The notes below the pieces were generated by a model that worked only from the letters and a program-made list of their open reading frames with translations, did no database searches and was not told the origin of the DNA. DNA of 64,000 nt from a virus: IMG/VR virus record IMGVR_UViG_3300032288_005778, positions 1 through 64,000 of that record; one strand, 5' to 3'. This document shows positions 55,324-64,000 of this stretch, in pieces (position 1 is the first letter of the stretch; every line of letters begins with the position of its first letter). Made by a program: the position numbers and the translations under genes.

Positions 55324-55458
55324 ATGATCTATTCAGATTACATGAATTATCTTCATGAGTTATATCTTGAAGAACAGTACGAAGATATAAAAATGCGCGA
55401 ACGCGCACTCTACCACAAGGCAATTTTGTTCTTTGTGTGTCAACTGATTACAGACTAA
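55324..55458 (+). CDS. Small hypothetical protein
   Basis: A 44-residue peptide from the ATG at 55324 (MIYSDYMNYLHELYLEEQYE) behind GTGAGGAAAAA. Two HIP1 sites follow it (55465-55500). Function unknown. Confidence 0.45.
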   Translation: MIYSDYMNYLHELYLEEQYEDIKMRERALYHKAILFFVCQLITD

Positions 55459-55516
55459 TTAATTACGCGATCGCCCAACAAAAGAGCGATCGCACTCACA
55501 GTAACCAAAGGAAAAA

Positions 55517-55714
55517 ATGCAGCAGTACATTGGATACCTTTTGATTGACAAGGAGAAAATAAAAGTCCTTGTTAAAGAAGGACAAGCATACCGCTCCTTA
55601 AAAATCAGGGAAACTGGATCGGACAGTAACTTTCTCCAGAGAGAAAGCGATCTTTTTTCTAATTATCCCTCTATGATCAGGGAGCCAAAAATGGGAAGGC
55701 AGATTTTTGTTTAA
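55517..55714 (+). CDS. Small hypothetical protein
   Basis: A 65-residue beta-rich protein (MQQYIGYLLIDKEKIKVLVK). Located just before the Gp37/Gp68 gene. Function unknown. Confidence 0.5.
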   Translation: MQQYIGYLLIDKEKIKVLVKEGQAYRSLKIRETGSDSNFLQRESDLFSNYPSMIREPKMGRQIFV

Positions 55715-55735
55715 AAATAAGTTAACAGAGGTAAC

Positions 55736-56494
55736 ATGGCTAGTACAAATACAGGTATTGAGTGGACAGATAAAACCTGGAATCCTACCACAGGTTGTGA
55801 TAAAGTTAGCCCAGGTTGCGTACATTGTTACGCAGAGATTTTAACTAACCGATTCTCCAAATCTTTTCCTTATGGATTTGATTTAACCCTATATCCAGAA
55901 AGATTGAAAGAGCCTTTAAAATGGCGTACTCCCAGTAAAATCTTTGTTAATAGCATGAGTGATCTTTTTCATGAAAAAGTACCTTTAGATTTTATTCAAG
56001 AGGTCTTTAAAGTCATTCAAGCTACCCCTCACCATGTCTATCAAATATTAACAAAAAGACCGGAGCGATTAGTTGAATTATCACCACATCTAGAATTTCA
56101 TAAAAACATCTGGTTAGGTGTATCAGTGGAAAATCAAAGTTATGTTTCTCGTATTGACTTACTGCGTCAAGTGCCGGCAAATGTGCGGTTTCTATCCTGT
56201 GAACCATTGCTAGGTTCATTAACCCTTGACCTCGCAGGCATTGATTGGGTCATTGTTGGTGGGGAATCTGGACAAAAACACCGTCCGATGAAAATTGAAT
56301 GGGCTGAAAGTATCCGTGATCAATGCCAAAAAGCAAAAGTAGCATTTTTCTTCAAACAAGTTGGTGGTAGTACATCTAAAGCTGGTGGCAATCGCTTAAA
56401 CGGGGAGTTGCTGCAAAACTTCCCGCCAGCCTGGGAAAAACACCAAGCTACTGCTTGGCTTAAACAGCCTAAGCAAGTTGCTTTATTTAACTAG
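55736..56494 (+). CDS. Phage Gp37/Gp68 family protein (DUF5131), radical-SAM-like
   Basis: A 252-residue protein of the Gp37/Gp68 family common in phages and plasmids. The N-terminus TGIEWTDKTWNPTTGCDKVS leads into PGCVHCYAE; the three Cys (C-x6-C-x2-C) are probably ligands of a radical-SAM-like Fe-S cluster. Further on are VNSMSDLFHEKVP, LTKRPERL and VGGESG motifs. The biochemical role of the family is not settled. A decayed copy of its 5' end is at 54532. Confidence 0.85.
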   Translation: MASTNTGIEWTDKTWNPTTGCDKVSPGCVHCYAEILTNRFSKSFPYGFDLTLYPERLKEPLKWRTPSKIFVNSMSDLFHEKVPLDFIQEVFKVIQATPHHVYQILTKRPERLVELSPHLEFHKNIWLGVSVENQSYVSRIDLLRQVPANVRFLSCEPLLGSLTLDLAGIDWVIVGGESGQKHRPMKIEWAESIRDQCQKAKVAFFFKQVGGSTSKAGGNRLNGELLQNFPPAWEKHQATAWLKQPKQVALFN

Positions 56495-56559
56495 TTCAAA
56501 AGGGTAGGTTTTGCCTGGCGGACACCTACTGCCATTAAAGTTACAGGAAGGTGAACAAA

Positions 56560-56763
56560 ATGACTGATTACATCGCCCAATTTGCCTATTGTTACATAGA
56601 TGAAGATGACTCACCGACTGAGGAAGAAATGCAGGTGAGACTGAGCCTGGCAGAATATTATCTAGATATCCCTTTCGACACAGACGGAAACACTGAAAGA
56701 CAATATCAAAGTATGATAAGCCTTTGTTTTAAAAGATGGGATTCTCGCCCAGTGATTGATTAG
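56560..56763 (+). CDS. Small acidic hypothetical protein
   Basis: A 67-residue protein (MTDYIAQFAYCYIDEDDSPT) starting behind GGAAGGTG. Last plus-strand gene before the terminator; converges with the tail operon. Confidence 0.5.
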   Translation: MTDYIAQFAYCYIDEDDSPTEEEMQVRLSLAEYYLDIPFDTDGNTERQYQSMISLCFKRWDSRPVID

Positions 56764-56807
56764 CCACTAACCAGCCAATCCCTTGACCCGTTTCTTCCCT
56801 GATACGA

Positions 56808-56836
56808 AACCCGCTAGTAGTAGCGGGTTTTTTTAA
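56808..56836 (+). terminator. Intrinsic terminator
   Basis: AACCCGCTA/TAGCGGGTT hairpin plus seven Ts. It separates the rightward early genes from the leftward tail operon. Confidence 0.85.
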
Positions 56837-56843
56837 TGATTAA

Positions 56844-57338
56844 TTACGGATTAGCGATCGCACTAATTTGATGTATGCGTTTTACTAGTAGTCCGTTGTC
56901 TATTTCCGCTTGCTGCTTTTCCAGTGCTAGTGTGCTTAGTTGCTCACTCAATTGTTTTAGCTGTAGTAGTAATTGTCCATACTTGTCCTGAGTTTCAAGT
57001 AACTCTGTCTGTAATTTTTCCTTCTCAGATTGCAATTGATTAATCTGCGTTTGTAATTGCAAATTGTGTTTAAAACTGATAATTCCTCTTACTTCATCTA
57101 AGTCGCAATCATAATTAGGGACTACCCAAGATTCAACAGGAAGAAAAGCACCATCACGAGATAAAGAGTAGTCCGCTAAAAATACCCTGTCTTGAGGCGT
57201 GGGTGGCAATTCAATAGTAATTTCCCCTTCATTAATTTCATAGGTATTAATGCCCGCCGTTACCCCAAGAAATGGAATATTTGGCTTGAGTCTAACAAAG
57301 CCTCGCTGAATATCTAATGACCCTGATATTTTGACCAT
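56844..57338 (-). CDS. Tail-associated coiled-coil protein
   Basis: A 164-residue protein. The N-terminal 90 residues are beta-rich (SGSLDIQRGFVRLKPNIPFL); residues 95-155 form a clear coiled coil (QTQINQLQSEKEKLQTELLE). Last gene of the tail operon, 1 bp after the gpL-like gene. Probably a minor tail or fibre-associated component. Confidence 0.6.
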   Translation of the reverse strand: MVKISGSLDIQRGFVRLKPNIPFLGVTAGINTYEINEGEITIELPPTPQDRVFLADYSLSRDGAFLPVESWVVPNYDCDLDEVRGIISFKHNLQLQTQINQLQSEKEKLQTELLETQDKYGQLLLQLKQLSEQLSTLALEKQQAEIDNGLLVKRIHQISAIANP

Positions 57339-57339
57339 C

Positions 57340-57972
57340 TTAACCTCTTATCCTTGCAACTGCGGGGAAACCACCAAATTTAAGTGTGTGGCTATGATAC
57401 TGCTTACACATCTCTAAATCCTTGCGACAGGCTCTTTTGTCTGATGTTGTTGTTTGCCCAAAGATATCAAAATGTACATTAGTGGATGCTTGGCAATCAC
57501 CATCACTTAAAGTATACTGACATCTTTTAGAGTAAGTCCGGGCTGGTAGCTTTTTCCTTTCTAGGGAGTAGGGAGAAAGGGCAAAGCTAAATTGATTTTG
57601 ATACTCACCTGTATACTGAGATACCTCTAGTAGAAGCGGGAAAAACTGACTGCTATCTGCCGTGGGTTGTCCGTCTAAAAACATCGGTAATGTTTGCTTA
57701 ACAGCAACTTCAGCCTTAATAACTTCGTGAGCATCAATGATATCCCCTACTAATCCAGAAATATCGGATACAATCAAGGAAGTACGCGCCTCAACGCTTT
57801 CCCCACTTCTACCAAAGCTCCCTAGTTGGCAGGGGTAGCCTTGGTAGAAAACACCACCAAAGGATACCGAGCCATAATTGCAGATTTTAATATCAAAGTC
57901 GTTGGTTTTGATTTGAATCAAGTCAATCAAGACCTCAGAATCTAATGATTGGTTGGCTGCTATTAATGTCAT
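57340..57972 (-). CDS. Minor tail protein L-like (Fe-S cluster motif)
   Basis: A 210-residue protein like lambda gpL, which joins the tail tip. Four Cys in the C-terminal part (KRCQYTLSDGDCQA, RACRKDLEMC) fit the Fe-S cluster ligands of gpL, and the end KFGGFPAVARIRG is the family signature. In lambda L precedes J; here it lies downstream of TipJ, an unusual order. Overlaps the gene upstream by 4 nt. Confidence 0.8.
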   Translation of the reverse strand: MTLIAANQSLDSEVLIDLIQIKTNDFDIKICNYGSVSFGGVFYQGYPCQLGSFGRSGESVEARTSLIVSDISGLVGDIIDAHEVIKAEVAVKQTLPMFLDGQPTADSSQFFPLLLEVSQYTGEYQNQFSFALSPYSLERKKLPARTYSKRCQYTLSDGDCQASTNVHFDIFGQTTTSDKRACRKDLEMCKQYHSHTLKFGGFPAVARIRG

Positions 57973-58409
57973 GATTGCGATTTTAATTCCTCAATCTCGT
58001 GGACATAAACAACATCAAAACCTGCTAATTCTGTATCACTTCTTTCTATAAAAGGCTGATAATTTGGGTCGGGTTCGATGCGTTGCAATAAAGCAAAAAT
58101 AGCGTTAAAAGTTTCTTCTGAAATTAGTTCACCTTCTTTTAAAATTACAAGATTTGCCAATGCAAAATCAATTGATCTACTTTGGATTGATTCTACAAAT
58201 CTTTCGTAGGTTTTTGTTTCGACAACTTTTATTGTATTCTCGTCAATCCCAATTTTAATTATGTCTTCTAGCGTGGGAACTATTGATATTTGCTCCTGTG
58301 GTTTAGGATTGGGGATTAACTTTTTTTCATTCAATTTTCCAGTTAATTCCCTGGCGGATAATTCAGGGAATTGTGCGATTTGAGAAAGTAGCCATTGTTG
58401 TTTTGTCAT
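57969..58409 (-). CDS. Hypothetical tail-operon protein
   Basis: A 146-residue acidic helical protein (MTKQQWLLSQIAQFPELSAR). Co-transcribed with the tail genes and overlapping gpL by 4 nt; may be a chaperone or minor tail component. No recognised motif. Confidence 0.55.
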   Translation of the reverse strand: MTKQQWLLSQIAQFPELSARELTGKLNEKKLIPNPKPQEQISIVPTLEDIIKIGIDENTIKVVETKTYERFVESIQSRSIDFALANLVILKEGELISEETFNAIFALLQRIEPDPNYQPFIERSDTELAGFDVVYVHEIEELKSQS

Positions 58410-58421
58410 GGTTTTAAATTT

Positions 58422-59174
58422 TTAAATATACGGGGGTGAGAATTTAAAAGGATGGTTGTTTACTAAGTTTGCTTGTAGTTCCCATCGCCAAGCAAAATAA
58501 CCTTCAAAGTGCTGGCGGTTTGCAGTGGAGAGCGCGGACCTGATTAGCAAAAGTTCCGAAATATTTGCGTTAAGAAATTGGGCAGACCAAGACCTCCTCC
58601 CAATTTCTATTGTGCTGTCATTAGCCGTGTTTATGCTATTTGGAGCCGCTGTTATTTGCTGCAACAAAGTCCCGTTTCTGTGCCCTTGTCTAACCCCGGC
58701 ATTAAAAGAGTAGCTTTGTATATCTGCGTTGTCAGTAAAAGGGATATTGATTGGTGCAGTATTGTTGATCCAAAAGGCACCGCCCGACTCGATGCTAAAT
58801 TGTGAGCCGTTGTTACCGGTGGTATTGATTAGAGTACCAGAAGTACCTCTTATGACGGTTGATATTGTCAAACCGCTCAGTCCAGAAATTAAACCATCCC
58901 ACCCCGAAGAAGACAAAAAATCATCGACCCCGTCAAACGTCAGCACAGGCTTCCCGTTTAGTCCATTGGGTGTGTATGTTGGCTGGTTTGCTTTGGTTGC
59001 TTGTGTTGCGTGCCTGCCATTTCCTGATATATCTCTCCACTGAGAAACCGTTGTACCATTAAGAATCACGCTACTTGATTCCATAGCATCAAACCATGCA
59101 GTAATATTAATTCCTGGTATTTTATCAGGAGTCAGTAGCCTTCTCGTTATCACAATCAATTTATTGTTTCTCAT
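58422..59174 (-). CDS. LamG/concanavalin-like tail protein
   Basis: A 250-residue protein with a laminin-G/concanavalin jelly-roll pattern (WFDAMESSSVILNGTTVSQW, RDISGNGRHATQ, then FDGVDDFLSSSG, and the C-terminal ISELLLIRSALSTANRQHFE). Such domains bind carbohydrate; in a tail operon this suggests host-surface recognition by a fibre or tip protein. Confidence 0.7.
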   Translation of the reverse strand: MRNNKLIVITRRLLTPDKIPGINITAWFDAMESSSVILNGTTVSQWRDISGNGRHATQATKANQPTYTPNGLNGKPVLTFDGVDDFLSSSGWDGLISGLSGLTISTVIRGTSGTLINTTGNNGSQFSIESGGAFWINNTAPINIPFTDNADIQSYSFNAGVRQGHRNGTLLQQITAAPNSINTANDSTIEIGRRSWSAQFLNANISELLLIRSALSTANRQHFEGYFAWRWELQANLVNNHPFKFSPPYI

Positions 59175-59175
59175 G

Positions 59176-60030
59176 TTATGCCAAGAAAGAATTTACAGTG
59201 ATTGTACCTGTCTCTGCACCGCTTGTGGGTGTAAATGCGTTTGGAGTTACTACGTACGCCCACAAAGAAGTGCTATTTATGGCTAATTTAACCTGTCTGT
59301 TGATGTTTGATGCCATAGCAAAAAAGCTACCACCACCTCTCATCGTTGCAATTGATAAAATAATTCCATCTTCAGTTAAGTGAAAATCTCTATCAGCAGA
59401 TGCACCATTAAAAACAAGATTATCGGCGATCGCAGATGGAGGTGAAGCGCTGTATAAATAAATTACAAGGGTAGTCATTCCACTAGGAGGCGTGGAAGTA
59501 TTGAACATGATTTTTATATTATTAATAAAAATATTACCCCCACTAGGACCAATATTTGATAACTGGATTATTGAGCCATATACGTCATTAGCTGTATAAG
59601 CAGTTGCTCCTGATGGTCTTTGAATAGTTGCGGTACTAGCAAATCCAGTTCCGTTGCTTAGTGTCCTAAAGATAGCTGATAGCCACCCTAAAATACCTCC
59701 CCCGCCCGCAGGCATGGTTGCATCGGTGATTTGAGTACCAAAACTAATTTGATTCGTTACGTCTACTGGTAATCTGTTATTTATCGGTGAAGGTAATCTG
59801 TCGGTAATTGTTTTCCAAATTCCAGACAGCCACCCTAAATTACCTACACCACCCGCGGGCATGGTTGCATCGGTGATTTGAGTACCAAAGTCTGCTGTAG
59901 TAGTACCACCTCCCCCTGTACCACCACCTTCTACTTGAACAATGGGAATATAAGGAGATTCAGGCGTACCTTCTCCTGTAGCCTTAACATATTCCGCCGT
60001 TCCTCTTACTCCTAAAATAGGCTGATTCAT
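59176..60030 (-). CDS. Tail fibre-like protein with internal duplication
   Basis: A 284-residue Gly/Thr-rich protein. The block FGTQITDATMPAGG.G.LGWL occurs twice (about residues 48-70 and 97-119). The C-terminal 150 residues (YTANDVYGSIIQLSNIGPSG, SGMTTLVIYLYSASPPSAIA) are paralogous to the protein at 61485. Probably an adhesin or fibre component. N-terminus MNQPILGVRGTAEYVKATG is also shared with that protein. Confidence 0.65.
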   Translation of the reverse strand: MNQPILGVRGTAEYVKATGEGTPESPYIPIVQVEGGGTGGGGTTTADFGTQITDATMPAGGVGNLGWLSGIWKTITDRLPSPINNRLPVDVTNQISFGTQITDATMPAGGGGILGWLSAIFRTLSNGTGFASTATIQRPSGATAYTANDVYGSIIQLSNIGPSGGNIFINNIKIMFNTSTPPSGMTTLVIYLYSASPPSAIADNLVFNGASADRDFHLTEDGIILSIATMRGGGSFFAMASNINRQVKLAINSTSLWAYVVTPNAFTPTSGAETGTITVNSFLA

Positions 60031-60077
60031 TGCTTTGTTTTACAAGAATATTGGTTCAATGTTAGCACAGAACCATC

Positions 60078-61001
60078 TTAATTTGCTACTCTCATTAATA
60101 TGTAATCTCCCGTTAGATCCTGTGCATTAGTATTACCTAATCTACCAACTACAACACAATGAATTACGCCATGGTTTTTGTATGCTGATGTGGCATTAGC
60201 CATATTTAAAGATACAATATCCCCTAGTTGGGGGGCTGGTTCAGTGCCGTCAACCTTCCATTTAAAAACATTAGGAATATATCCTAATGGAACCGTGTTT
60301 AAAGTTGGTCGCCTGAGATATAATTCAACCTCGCTTTGAGTGGCTGTACCATTAGTTTTTGTGTGAGCATAGTTAGCGATCGTCCCTGTAGTTGCCACCA
60401 ACAGATTGTCTACTAAAGTCCCCGCCAGACACTGATTTTGGCTTGACGCATTAAAAAATCCATCAGATGCTTTTCCAGTATAAAAACAATAGGAATTAAG
60501 CGGAAAAGCAAAATCTGAATTACTCAAAACTCCGTTGCTAAAAAAGTAATAATTATTTGCATTTTTAAATATGAAAATGCTAAAAGACGAATTGTTTGCA
60601 ACCATCCAACAAATTACTTGAGAATTTGTTGATGGATTCATCACAGGCGTACTACTGTAAGTCCTGACTAAATTTCCGTGAATTATAGCACTTGCATTAA
60701 CTGCTCCCCCGTTCCCCATCTGAAAAACAAATCTAGTTGTATCTGTATTTACAGAAATAGGTATATATTGCGGGGAAGCAGCTATAGCTCCGGCAAGGGT
60801 TTCTTGAGTAATATTCGGTCTCCAATCAATTCTAAAAAAGAAGTTATATGTGTTAGAATTATCGCCAAAAGCCCCATTAGCTCTATCATTAGAACCTAGT
60901 GCCTGTCTGATACAAGTTAATATTTCAGCCCAATCAATAGGAGTAGTCCCAATTTTATTACCTATATAATGATTTCCAAAAGCATCATTAAAAATAGTCA
61001 T
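60078..61001 (-). CDS. Tail operon protein, probable fibre/adhesin
   Basis: A 307-residue beta-rich, Asn/Ser/Thr-rich protein (FFRIDWRPNITQETLAGAIA) without recognised family. It overlaps the gene upstream by 4 nt. Composition and place suggest an extracellular tail component. Confidence 0.6.
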   Translation of the reverse strand: MTIFNDAFGNHYIGNKIGTTPIDWAEILTCIRQALGSNDRANGAFGDNSNTYNFFFRIDWRPNITQETLAGAIAASPQYIPISVNTDTTRFVFQMGNGGAVNASAIIHGNLVRTYSSTPVMNPSTNSQVICWMVANNSSFSIFIFKNANNYYFFSNGVLSNSDFAFPLNSYCFYTGKASDGFFNASSQNQCLAGTLVDNLLVATTGTIANYAHTKTNGTATQSEVELYLRRPTLNTVPLGYIPNVFKWKVDGTEPAPQLGDIVSLNMANATSAYKNHGVIHCVVVGRLGNTNAQDLTGDYILMRVAN

Positions 61002-61483
61002 GATAAGTCCCCTTTGTTTTGTTCTTCAAAGTTTAGTAAACTAACTTGCTGTGATATAAATATTTTTTGTTCTGTAAAGGTTGCGGTTATTTCCCATAAG
61101 TTAGTTCCTTGATTTGTGGCACTCCATTTATCACAGATAAAATCTTTGTATCTAAAAGCATCACTGGGTCGCCACTGAAATCTAGCAAACCCCCCATACT
61201 GTTTAAATGTAGATACAATTTCATCTTTTAAGATTGTACTTAAATTGGGGATTGCTATTTCATAAGCTATCCTCGTAGATGCAGGATTAATCAGTATTTG
61301 GCTATAGTTATCCCCTAATCTTGTGGTTTGCTGAAATATTGTTTTATTACCAGAATAACTCCATTTTATAGGTGGTAAATTCAAGATAGGTGCATTGGAA
61401 CTGGGTGGTGGAAAAAATGTCGTGCCACTTATTGCACCCTTACTTTGTTCCTCAAATTCTAGTGCGGCTATTGGATTAATCAT
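60998..61483 (-). CDS. Tail protein, gpM-like
   Basis: A 161-residue protein. The core (ILINPASTRIAYEIAIPNLS, FARFQWRPSDAFRYKDFICD, WEITATFTEQKIF) resembles lambda gpM-type minor tail proteins. The motif LEFEEQSKG near the N-terminus recurs as LNFEEQNKG at the C-terminus. Probably part of the tail tip. Confidence 0.6.
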   Translation of the reverse strand: MINPIAALEFEEQSKGAISGTTFFPPPSSNAPILNLPPIKWSYSGNKTIFQQTTRLGDNYSQILINPASTRIAYEIAIPNLSTILKDEIVSTFKQYGGFARFQWRPSDAFRYKDFICDKWSATNQGTNLWEITATFTEQKIFISQQVSLLNFEEQNKGDLS

Positions 61484-61484
61484 A

Positions 61485-62057
61485 CTACTTAGCGTATAAT
61501 CGAACTATGAAACTACTACTAGCATTGTGACTAAAAGCAGATAAACTTACCAAATATCCCCATAGAGATGTACTGGCATTGGCTAACTTAAACACTGAAT
61601 TAATTAAGATTGTTTCAGCGACAACCGTTCCTCCGCCCCTGGCTAAGTTTGCGGTTAAGTTAATTCCATTTAATGTTAACAAGGATGCTCTGTTGTTGGT
61701 AGGAACACTAAATAATTCATTGTTAGCAAATGCAGTTGCAGGACTAGAATTAAATAAGTACAATGCAAACTCGCTCATACCAGCGGGTAAAGTTGCTAAG
61801 TCAAAGATGATGCTCATACTGGTTAATTCAATGATTCCCCCGCTACTTCCAATATTAGGAATTTGGAATAAGTTGCCATAAACTTTGTTAATATCATAAG
61901 CTGTTGTTGTGGCTGGTTTAGTGACAGCAACCTCAGAAAAATATTTTAGCCCATTAGCGAGGGAAAACACTGGTATGTAAGGTGTAGCTAAACTTCCATT
62001 GCCGGTCGCTTCTCTGTATTCTGTGTTTCCGTTTGATCCGATGTAAGGTTGTGGCAT
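61485..62057 (-). CDS. Tail fibre-like protein (paralogue)
   Basis: A 190-residue protein (MPQPYIGSNGNTEYREATGN) whose body (YDINKVYGNLFQIPNIGSSG, AGMSEFALYLFNSSPATAFA) matches the C-terminal domain of the protein at 59176. Its start overlaps the stop of TipJ (TAATG). Probably a tail-tip adhesin. Confidence 0.65.
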   Translation of the reverse strand: MPQPYIGSNGNTEYREATGNGSLATPYIPVFSLANGLKYFSEVAVTKPATTTAYDINKVYGNLFQIPNIGSSGGIIELTSMSIIFDLATLPAGMSEFALYLFNSSPATAFANNELFSVPTNNRASLLTLNGINLTANLARGGGTVVAETILINSVFKLANASTSLWGYLVSLSAFSHNASSSFIVRLYAK

Positions 62058-64000
62058 TAGAAATCCCCTGCAAAAAATGAGTTATTTTTGTTGTCAAAAG
62101 ATGCTATTAATTTATTAATACTAACAGCTTGAATGTATTGACTAACCTTGTTATTTGTGGTAACTGCGGCTATTCTTACAATATAATCCCCTGGACTTAA
62201 ATTATCCCATGCTGCGAATAAATCGTTAACTTCTAACAAGCTACTCCATTCAGAATTATTTGATTTTTTGTACTGCAATCTGTAGGATTTTGTGTAGCTT
62301 TCTTCTGTCAATCTTACAGCAGTAATAGTCCCGGTAGCAGGGTTGACGGTTGAGTTATTGAAAGGAAATGTAAATTGAGTATTGCTGATTTTAGTAATGA
62401 TAAATTTATCATTGTAAATGCTTTGATTTGACCCGCTAATCAAGATTAAATCATTACTTTGATAGTTGTGAGTAGTTGACGTGGTAACGGTTGCTATCCC
62501 TTGGGAGAAACTCAAATTAGAAACAGCAAATTTAGTTCCCACCTGTTCTTTCAAGGGTCGTTGCCAGGATGCAACTAAAGAGTAAGTGTCATTACCATTA
62601 ACTACAACTTTTAATAATTGTACAGAGAAATTATTAGGCGGATTAACCTCAGTTGGGAGTGGGTTTTGATCGCTATCACTAGGTATCTTGATTCCTGTTT
62701 CTACTTGGGTAAAAAAATCTTCACTGTAGGTTTTAGCCGTTACCTCAAACAAGGATCTATTTTCGCCATCAGGAACTACATCCGTGATCCTGTACAGCTT
62801 TACTCTGCTAATTTCATCTACTATCTGCCATGGTGAGTGTACAAGCGGTAATGTAGTCAATGGTGTACTGAGATTAATTTCCGTGAAAGTTCCGGCGGGG
62901 TTAGCGATCGCTCTCTCAATTACAGATTCATCAGGAAGGGTTAAATAAATCTTTTTTCCTGTATTTGCGGTCAGTGTAATAGGTGCATCTAAAGTAATTT
63001 TATTGGCTGTGACCGCAGACACCAATCCCCCAACCCTAACTTTGTTCCTGGCGGTATCAGATACTTGGATCACGTCACCAGGTTGGAAAAACATAGCCCG
63101 CGCTCTAATCTTGCAAGTCAAGGTAATGACGTTAGGTAAAGAGCTTAAAATAGTCCTGCGCCCCGATCTAATAGCAGCGGCTCGCCTAGTTTCTCCTAAT
63201 AGCGCATATTCTTCCGTTTGATACCCGTACTTGTCAATAGAAGCTGGTTCTTCGACGATCTCTGGAACTAACTCCCAATCCTCAATGGTTGACTGGTAAG
63301 ATACCTTGGCTACAGTGGTTACGGCATTCAGTTCCCTGGTTTGGTAAATAAATTTCCCTTCCTCTACATCTGCGTTAGTCAATATTTTTGGTAAGGCACT
63401 CATTGGACGCTCCTGCCAAAAGCTGATTTGTGAGCCATTCCAATAAGGTTTGACGTACATTGTGGAACAAATAGCCCGCACCATTTCTAGTACTGATTCT
63501 TGACCCCCAGAACCCAGGATAGTATTAAATAAAAATCTTCTTTCTGTTCCCCCGTCGCCATTGGAAACAAATTGGTTGTTGTACACACTGCATTGATAGA
63601 GTGCAAATTTATCAATATAGGATTCAGGTATGCCTAATCTAGATCTGGGGTTAGTCAGCAAGTAGTAAACAATCCAGGCAGGGTCTGCGGTTGCTTTACT
63701 GGGCGTGTACAGCGTCCCATCCCAACCACCATTAAAGTCTGTTCCTCTGTCAGTTGTGTTAATAGTTGCGTTACTGGGTATCTTGCAATCCTTGATGCCT
63801 TTAACCTTTGCCCAAACTTCTGGATTAGATTCAAAAGTTTTAGCAGGAAAAGCCAAGGACAATAATGCAGTGTTTGAATAAAGCACTTGGTCCAAGGAAA
63901 CTTCAGTGTAGTCCGCCCATTTTACCACTACTATATGTTTATCTTTTCTTTCGTCAGGATTTGGTGGCTCTTCTGGCAAAGTTTTCTTGACTCTAACCTC
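62057..64000 (-). CDS. Tail tip protein J (TipJ), 5' end outside the window
   Basis: C-terminal 645 or so residues of a gpJ/TipJ-type host-specificity protein. Visible are the conserved hub region (WADYTEVSLDQVLYSNTALL, GGWDGTLYTP, WIVYYLLTNPRSRLGIP, VLEMVRAICSTMYVKPYWNG), a beta-rich middle (QPGDVIQVSD) and a C-terminal fibronectin-III-like part (WQRPLKEQVG, SYRLQYKKSNNSEWSSLLEV). The frame is open at the right edge; the TTG at 63979 is not a real start. It forms the tip that contacts the host receptor and heads the tail genes seen here. Confidence 0.88.
   Translation of the reverse strand, partial: EVRVKKTLPEEPPNPDERKDKHIVVVKWADYTEVSLDQVLYSNTALLSLAFPAKTFESNPEVWAKVKGIKDCKIPSNATINTTDRGTDFNGGWDGTLYTPSKATADPAWIVYYLLTNPRSRLGIPESYIDKFALYQCSVYNNQFVSNGDGGTERRFLFNTILGSGGQESVLEMVRAICSTMYVKPYWNGSQISFWQERPMSALPKILTNADVEEGKFIYQTRELNAVTTVAKVSYQSTIEDWELVPEIVEEPASIDKYGYQTEEYALLGETRRAAAIRSGRRTILSSLPNVITLTCKIRARAMFFQPGDVIQVSDTARNKVRVGGLVSAVTANKITLDAPITLTANTGKKIYLTLPDESVIERAIANPAGTFTEINLSTPLTTLPLVHSPWQIVDEISRVKLYRITDVVPDGENRSLFEVTAKTYSEDFFTQVETGIKIPSDSDQNPLPTEVNPPNNFSVQLLKVVVNGNDTYSLVASWQRPLKEQVGTKFAVSNLSFSQGIATVTTSTTHNYQSNDLILISGSNQSIYNDKFIITKISNTQFTFPFNNSTVNPATGTITAVRLTEESYTKSYRLQYKKSNNSEWSSLLEVNDLFAAWDNLSPGDYIVRIAAVTTNNKVSQYIQAVSINKLIASFDNKNNSFFAGDF

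Noticed and set aside
56844-64000. Diversity-generating retroelement in the tail genes
   Set aside because: No reverse transcriptase and no template/variable repeat pair; the repeats are ordinary paralogy.

Overview
The window looks like part of a large temperate-type tailed phage (siphophage) or phage-plasmid of a filamentous cyanobacterium. Evidence for the host is the frequent HIP1 octamer (GCGATCGC), a phycobilisome-degradation gene (nblA), a cyanobacterial-type beta clamp, and many small proteins of the kind shared by cyanobacterial phages and plasmids. Evidence for a phage is the lambda-like tail block at the right end (TipJ, gpM-like and gpL-like proteins), an O-like initiator next to DnaB, BRO/KilA-N/AntA antirepressor-type proteins, a Gp37/Gp68 family protein and orphan DNA methylases. 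A DUF3854/P4-type primase-helicase, an XRE regulator pair with a palindromic operator, and a membrane ATPase operon give it a plasmid-like side.

Layout. 1-3.7 kb: primase-helicase whose N-terminus is a tandem repeat, then thymidylate kinase. 3.8-7.9 kb: small accessory genes on strong sigma-70 promoters, an HNH protein, an AntA-type and a KilA-N/GIY-YIG protein. 7.9-14.8 kb (minus strand): C5 methylase, ParB-like protein, a possible terminase small subunit, a PadR regulator, dCTP deaminase, and an overlapping operon with a degenerate HAD protein. 14.9-20 kb (plus strand): tightly packed operon of small membrane proteins ending in an FtsK/HerA-like ATPase. 20-25 kb: winged-helix protein, HNH protein, GAF-like membrane protein, beta clamp and a divergent thymidylate synthase. 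25.2-28.3 kb: a TnpB/Cas12-like nuclease gene running into a four-repeat CRISPR-like array. 28.4-37.7 kb: restriction-modification remnant, L,D-transpeptidase-like protein, second C5 methylase, BRO protein, nblA, HTH proteins. 37.7-46 kb: decayed primase fragment, adenine methylase, two hammerhead ribozymes, XRE regulators. 46-56.8 kb (plus strand): small early genes, O-like initiator with internal iterons, DnaB, Gp37/Gp68 protein. 56.8-64 kb (minus strand): tail genes, with TipJ cut by the window edge.

Functionally, dcd, a ThyA-fold protein and tmk form a dTTP-supply route; primase-helicase, beta clamp, O-like initiator and DnaB form the replication set; three solitary methylases probably protect the DNA.

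The most unusual observations are: (1) the TnpB/Cas12-like gene co-oriented with a small CRISPR-like array, one spacer of which matches another gene in this window exactly; (2) two type I hammerhead ribozymes directly after stop codons; (3) a family of promoter-proximal nested-hairpin leaders with compensatory changes; (4) tandem in-frame Shine-Dalgarno/ATG repeats at the start of the primase gene; (5) iterons inside the O-like gene, as in lambda. No tRNA or rRNA gene was recognised.
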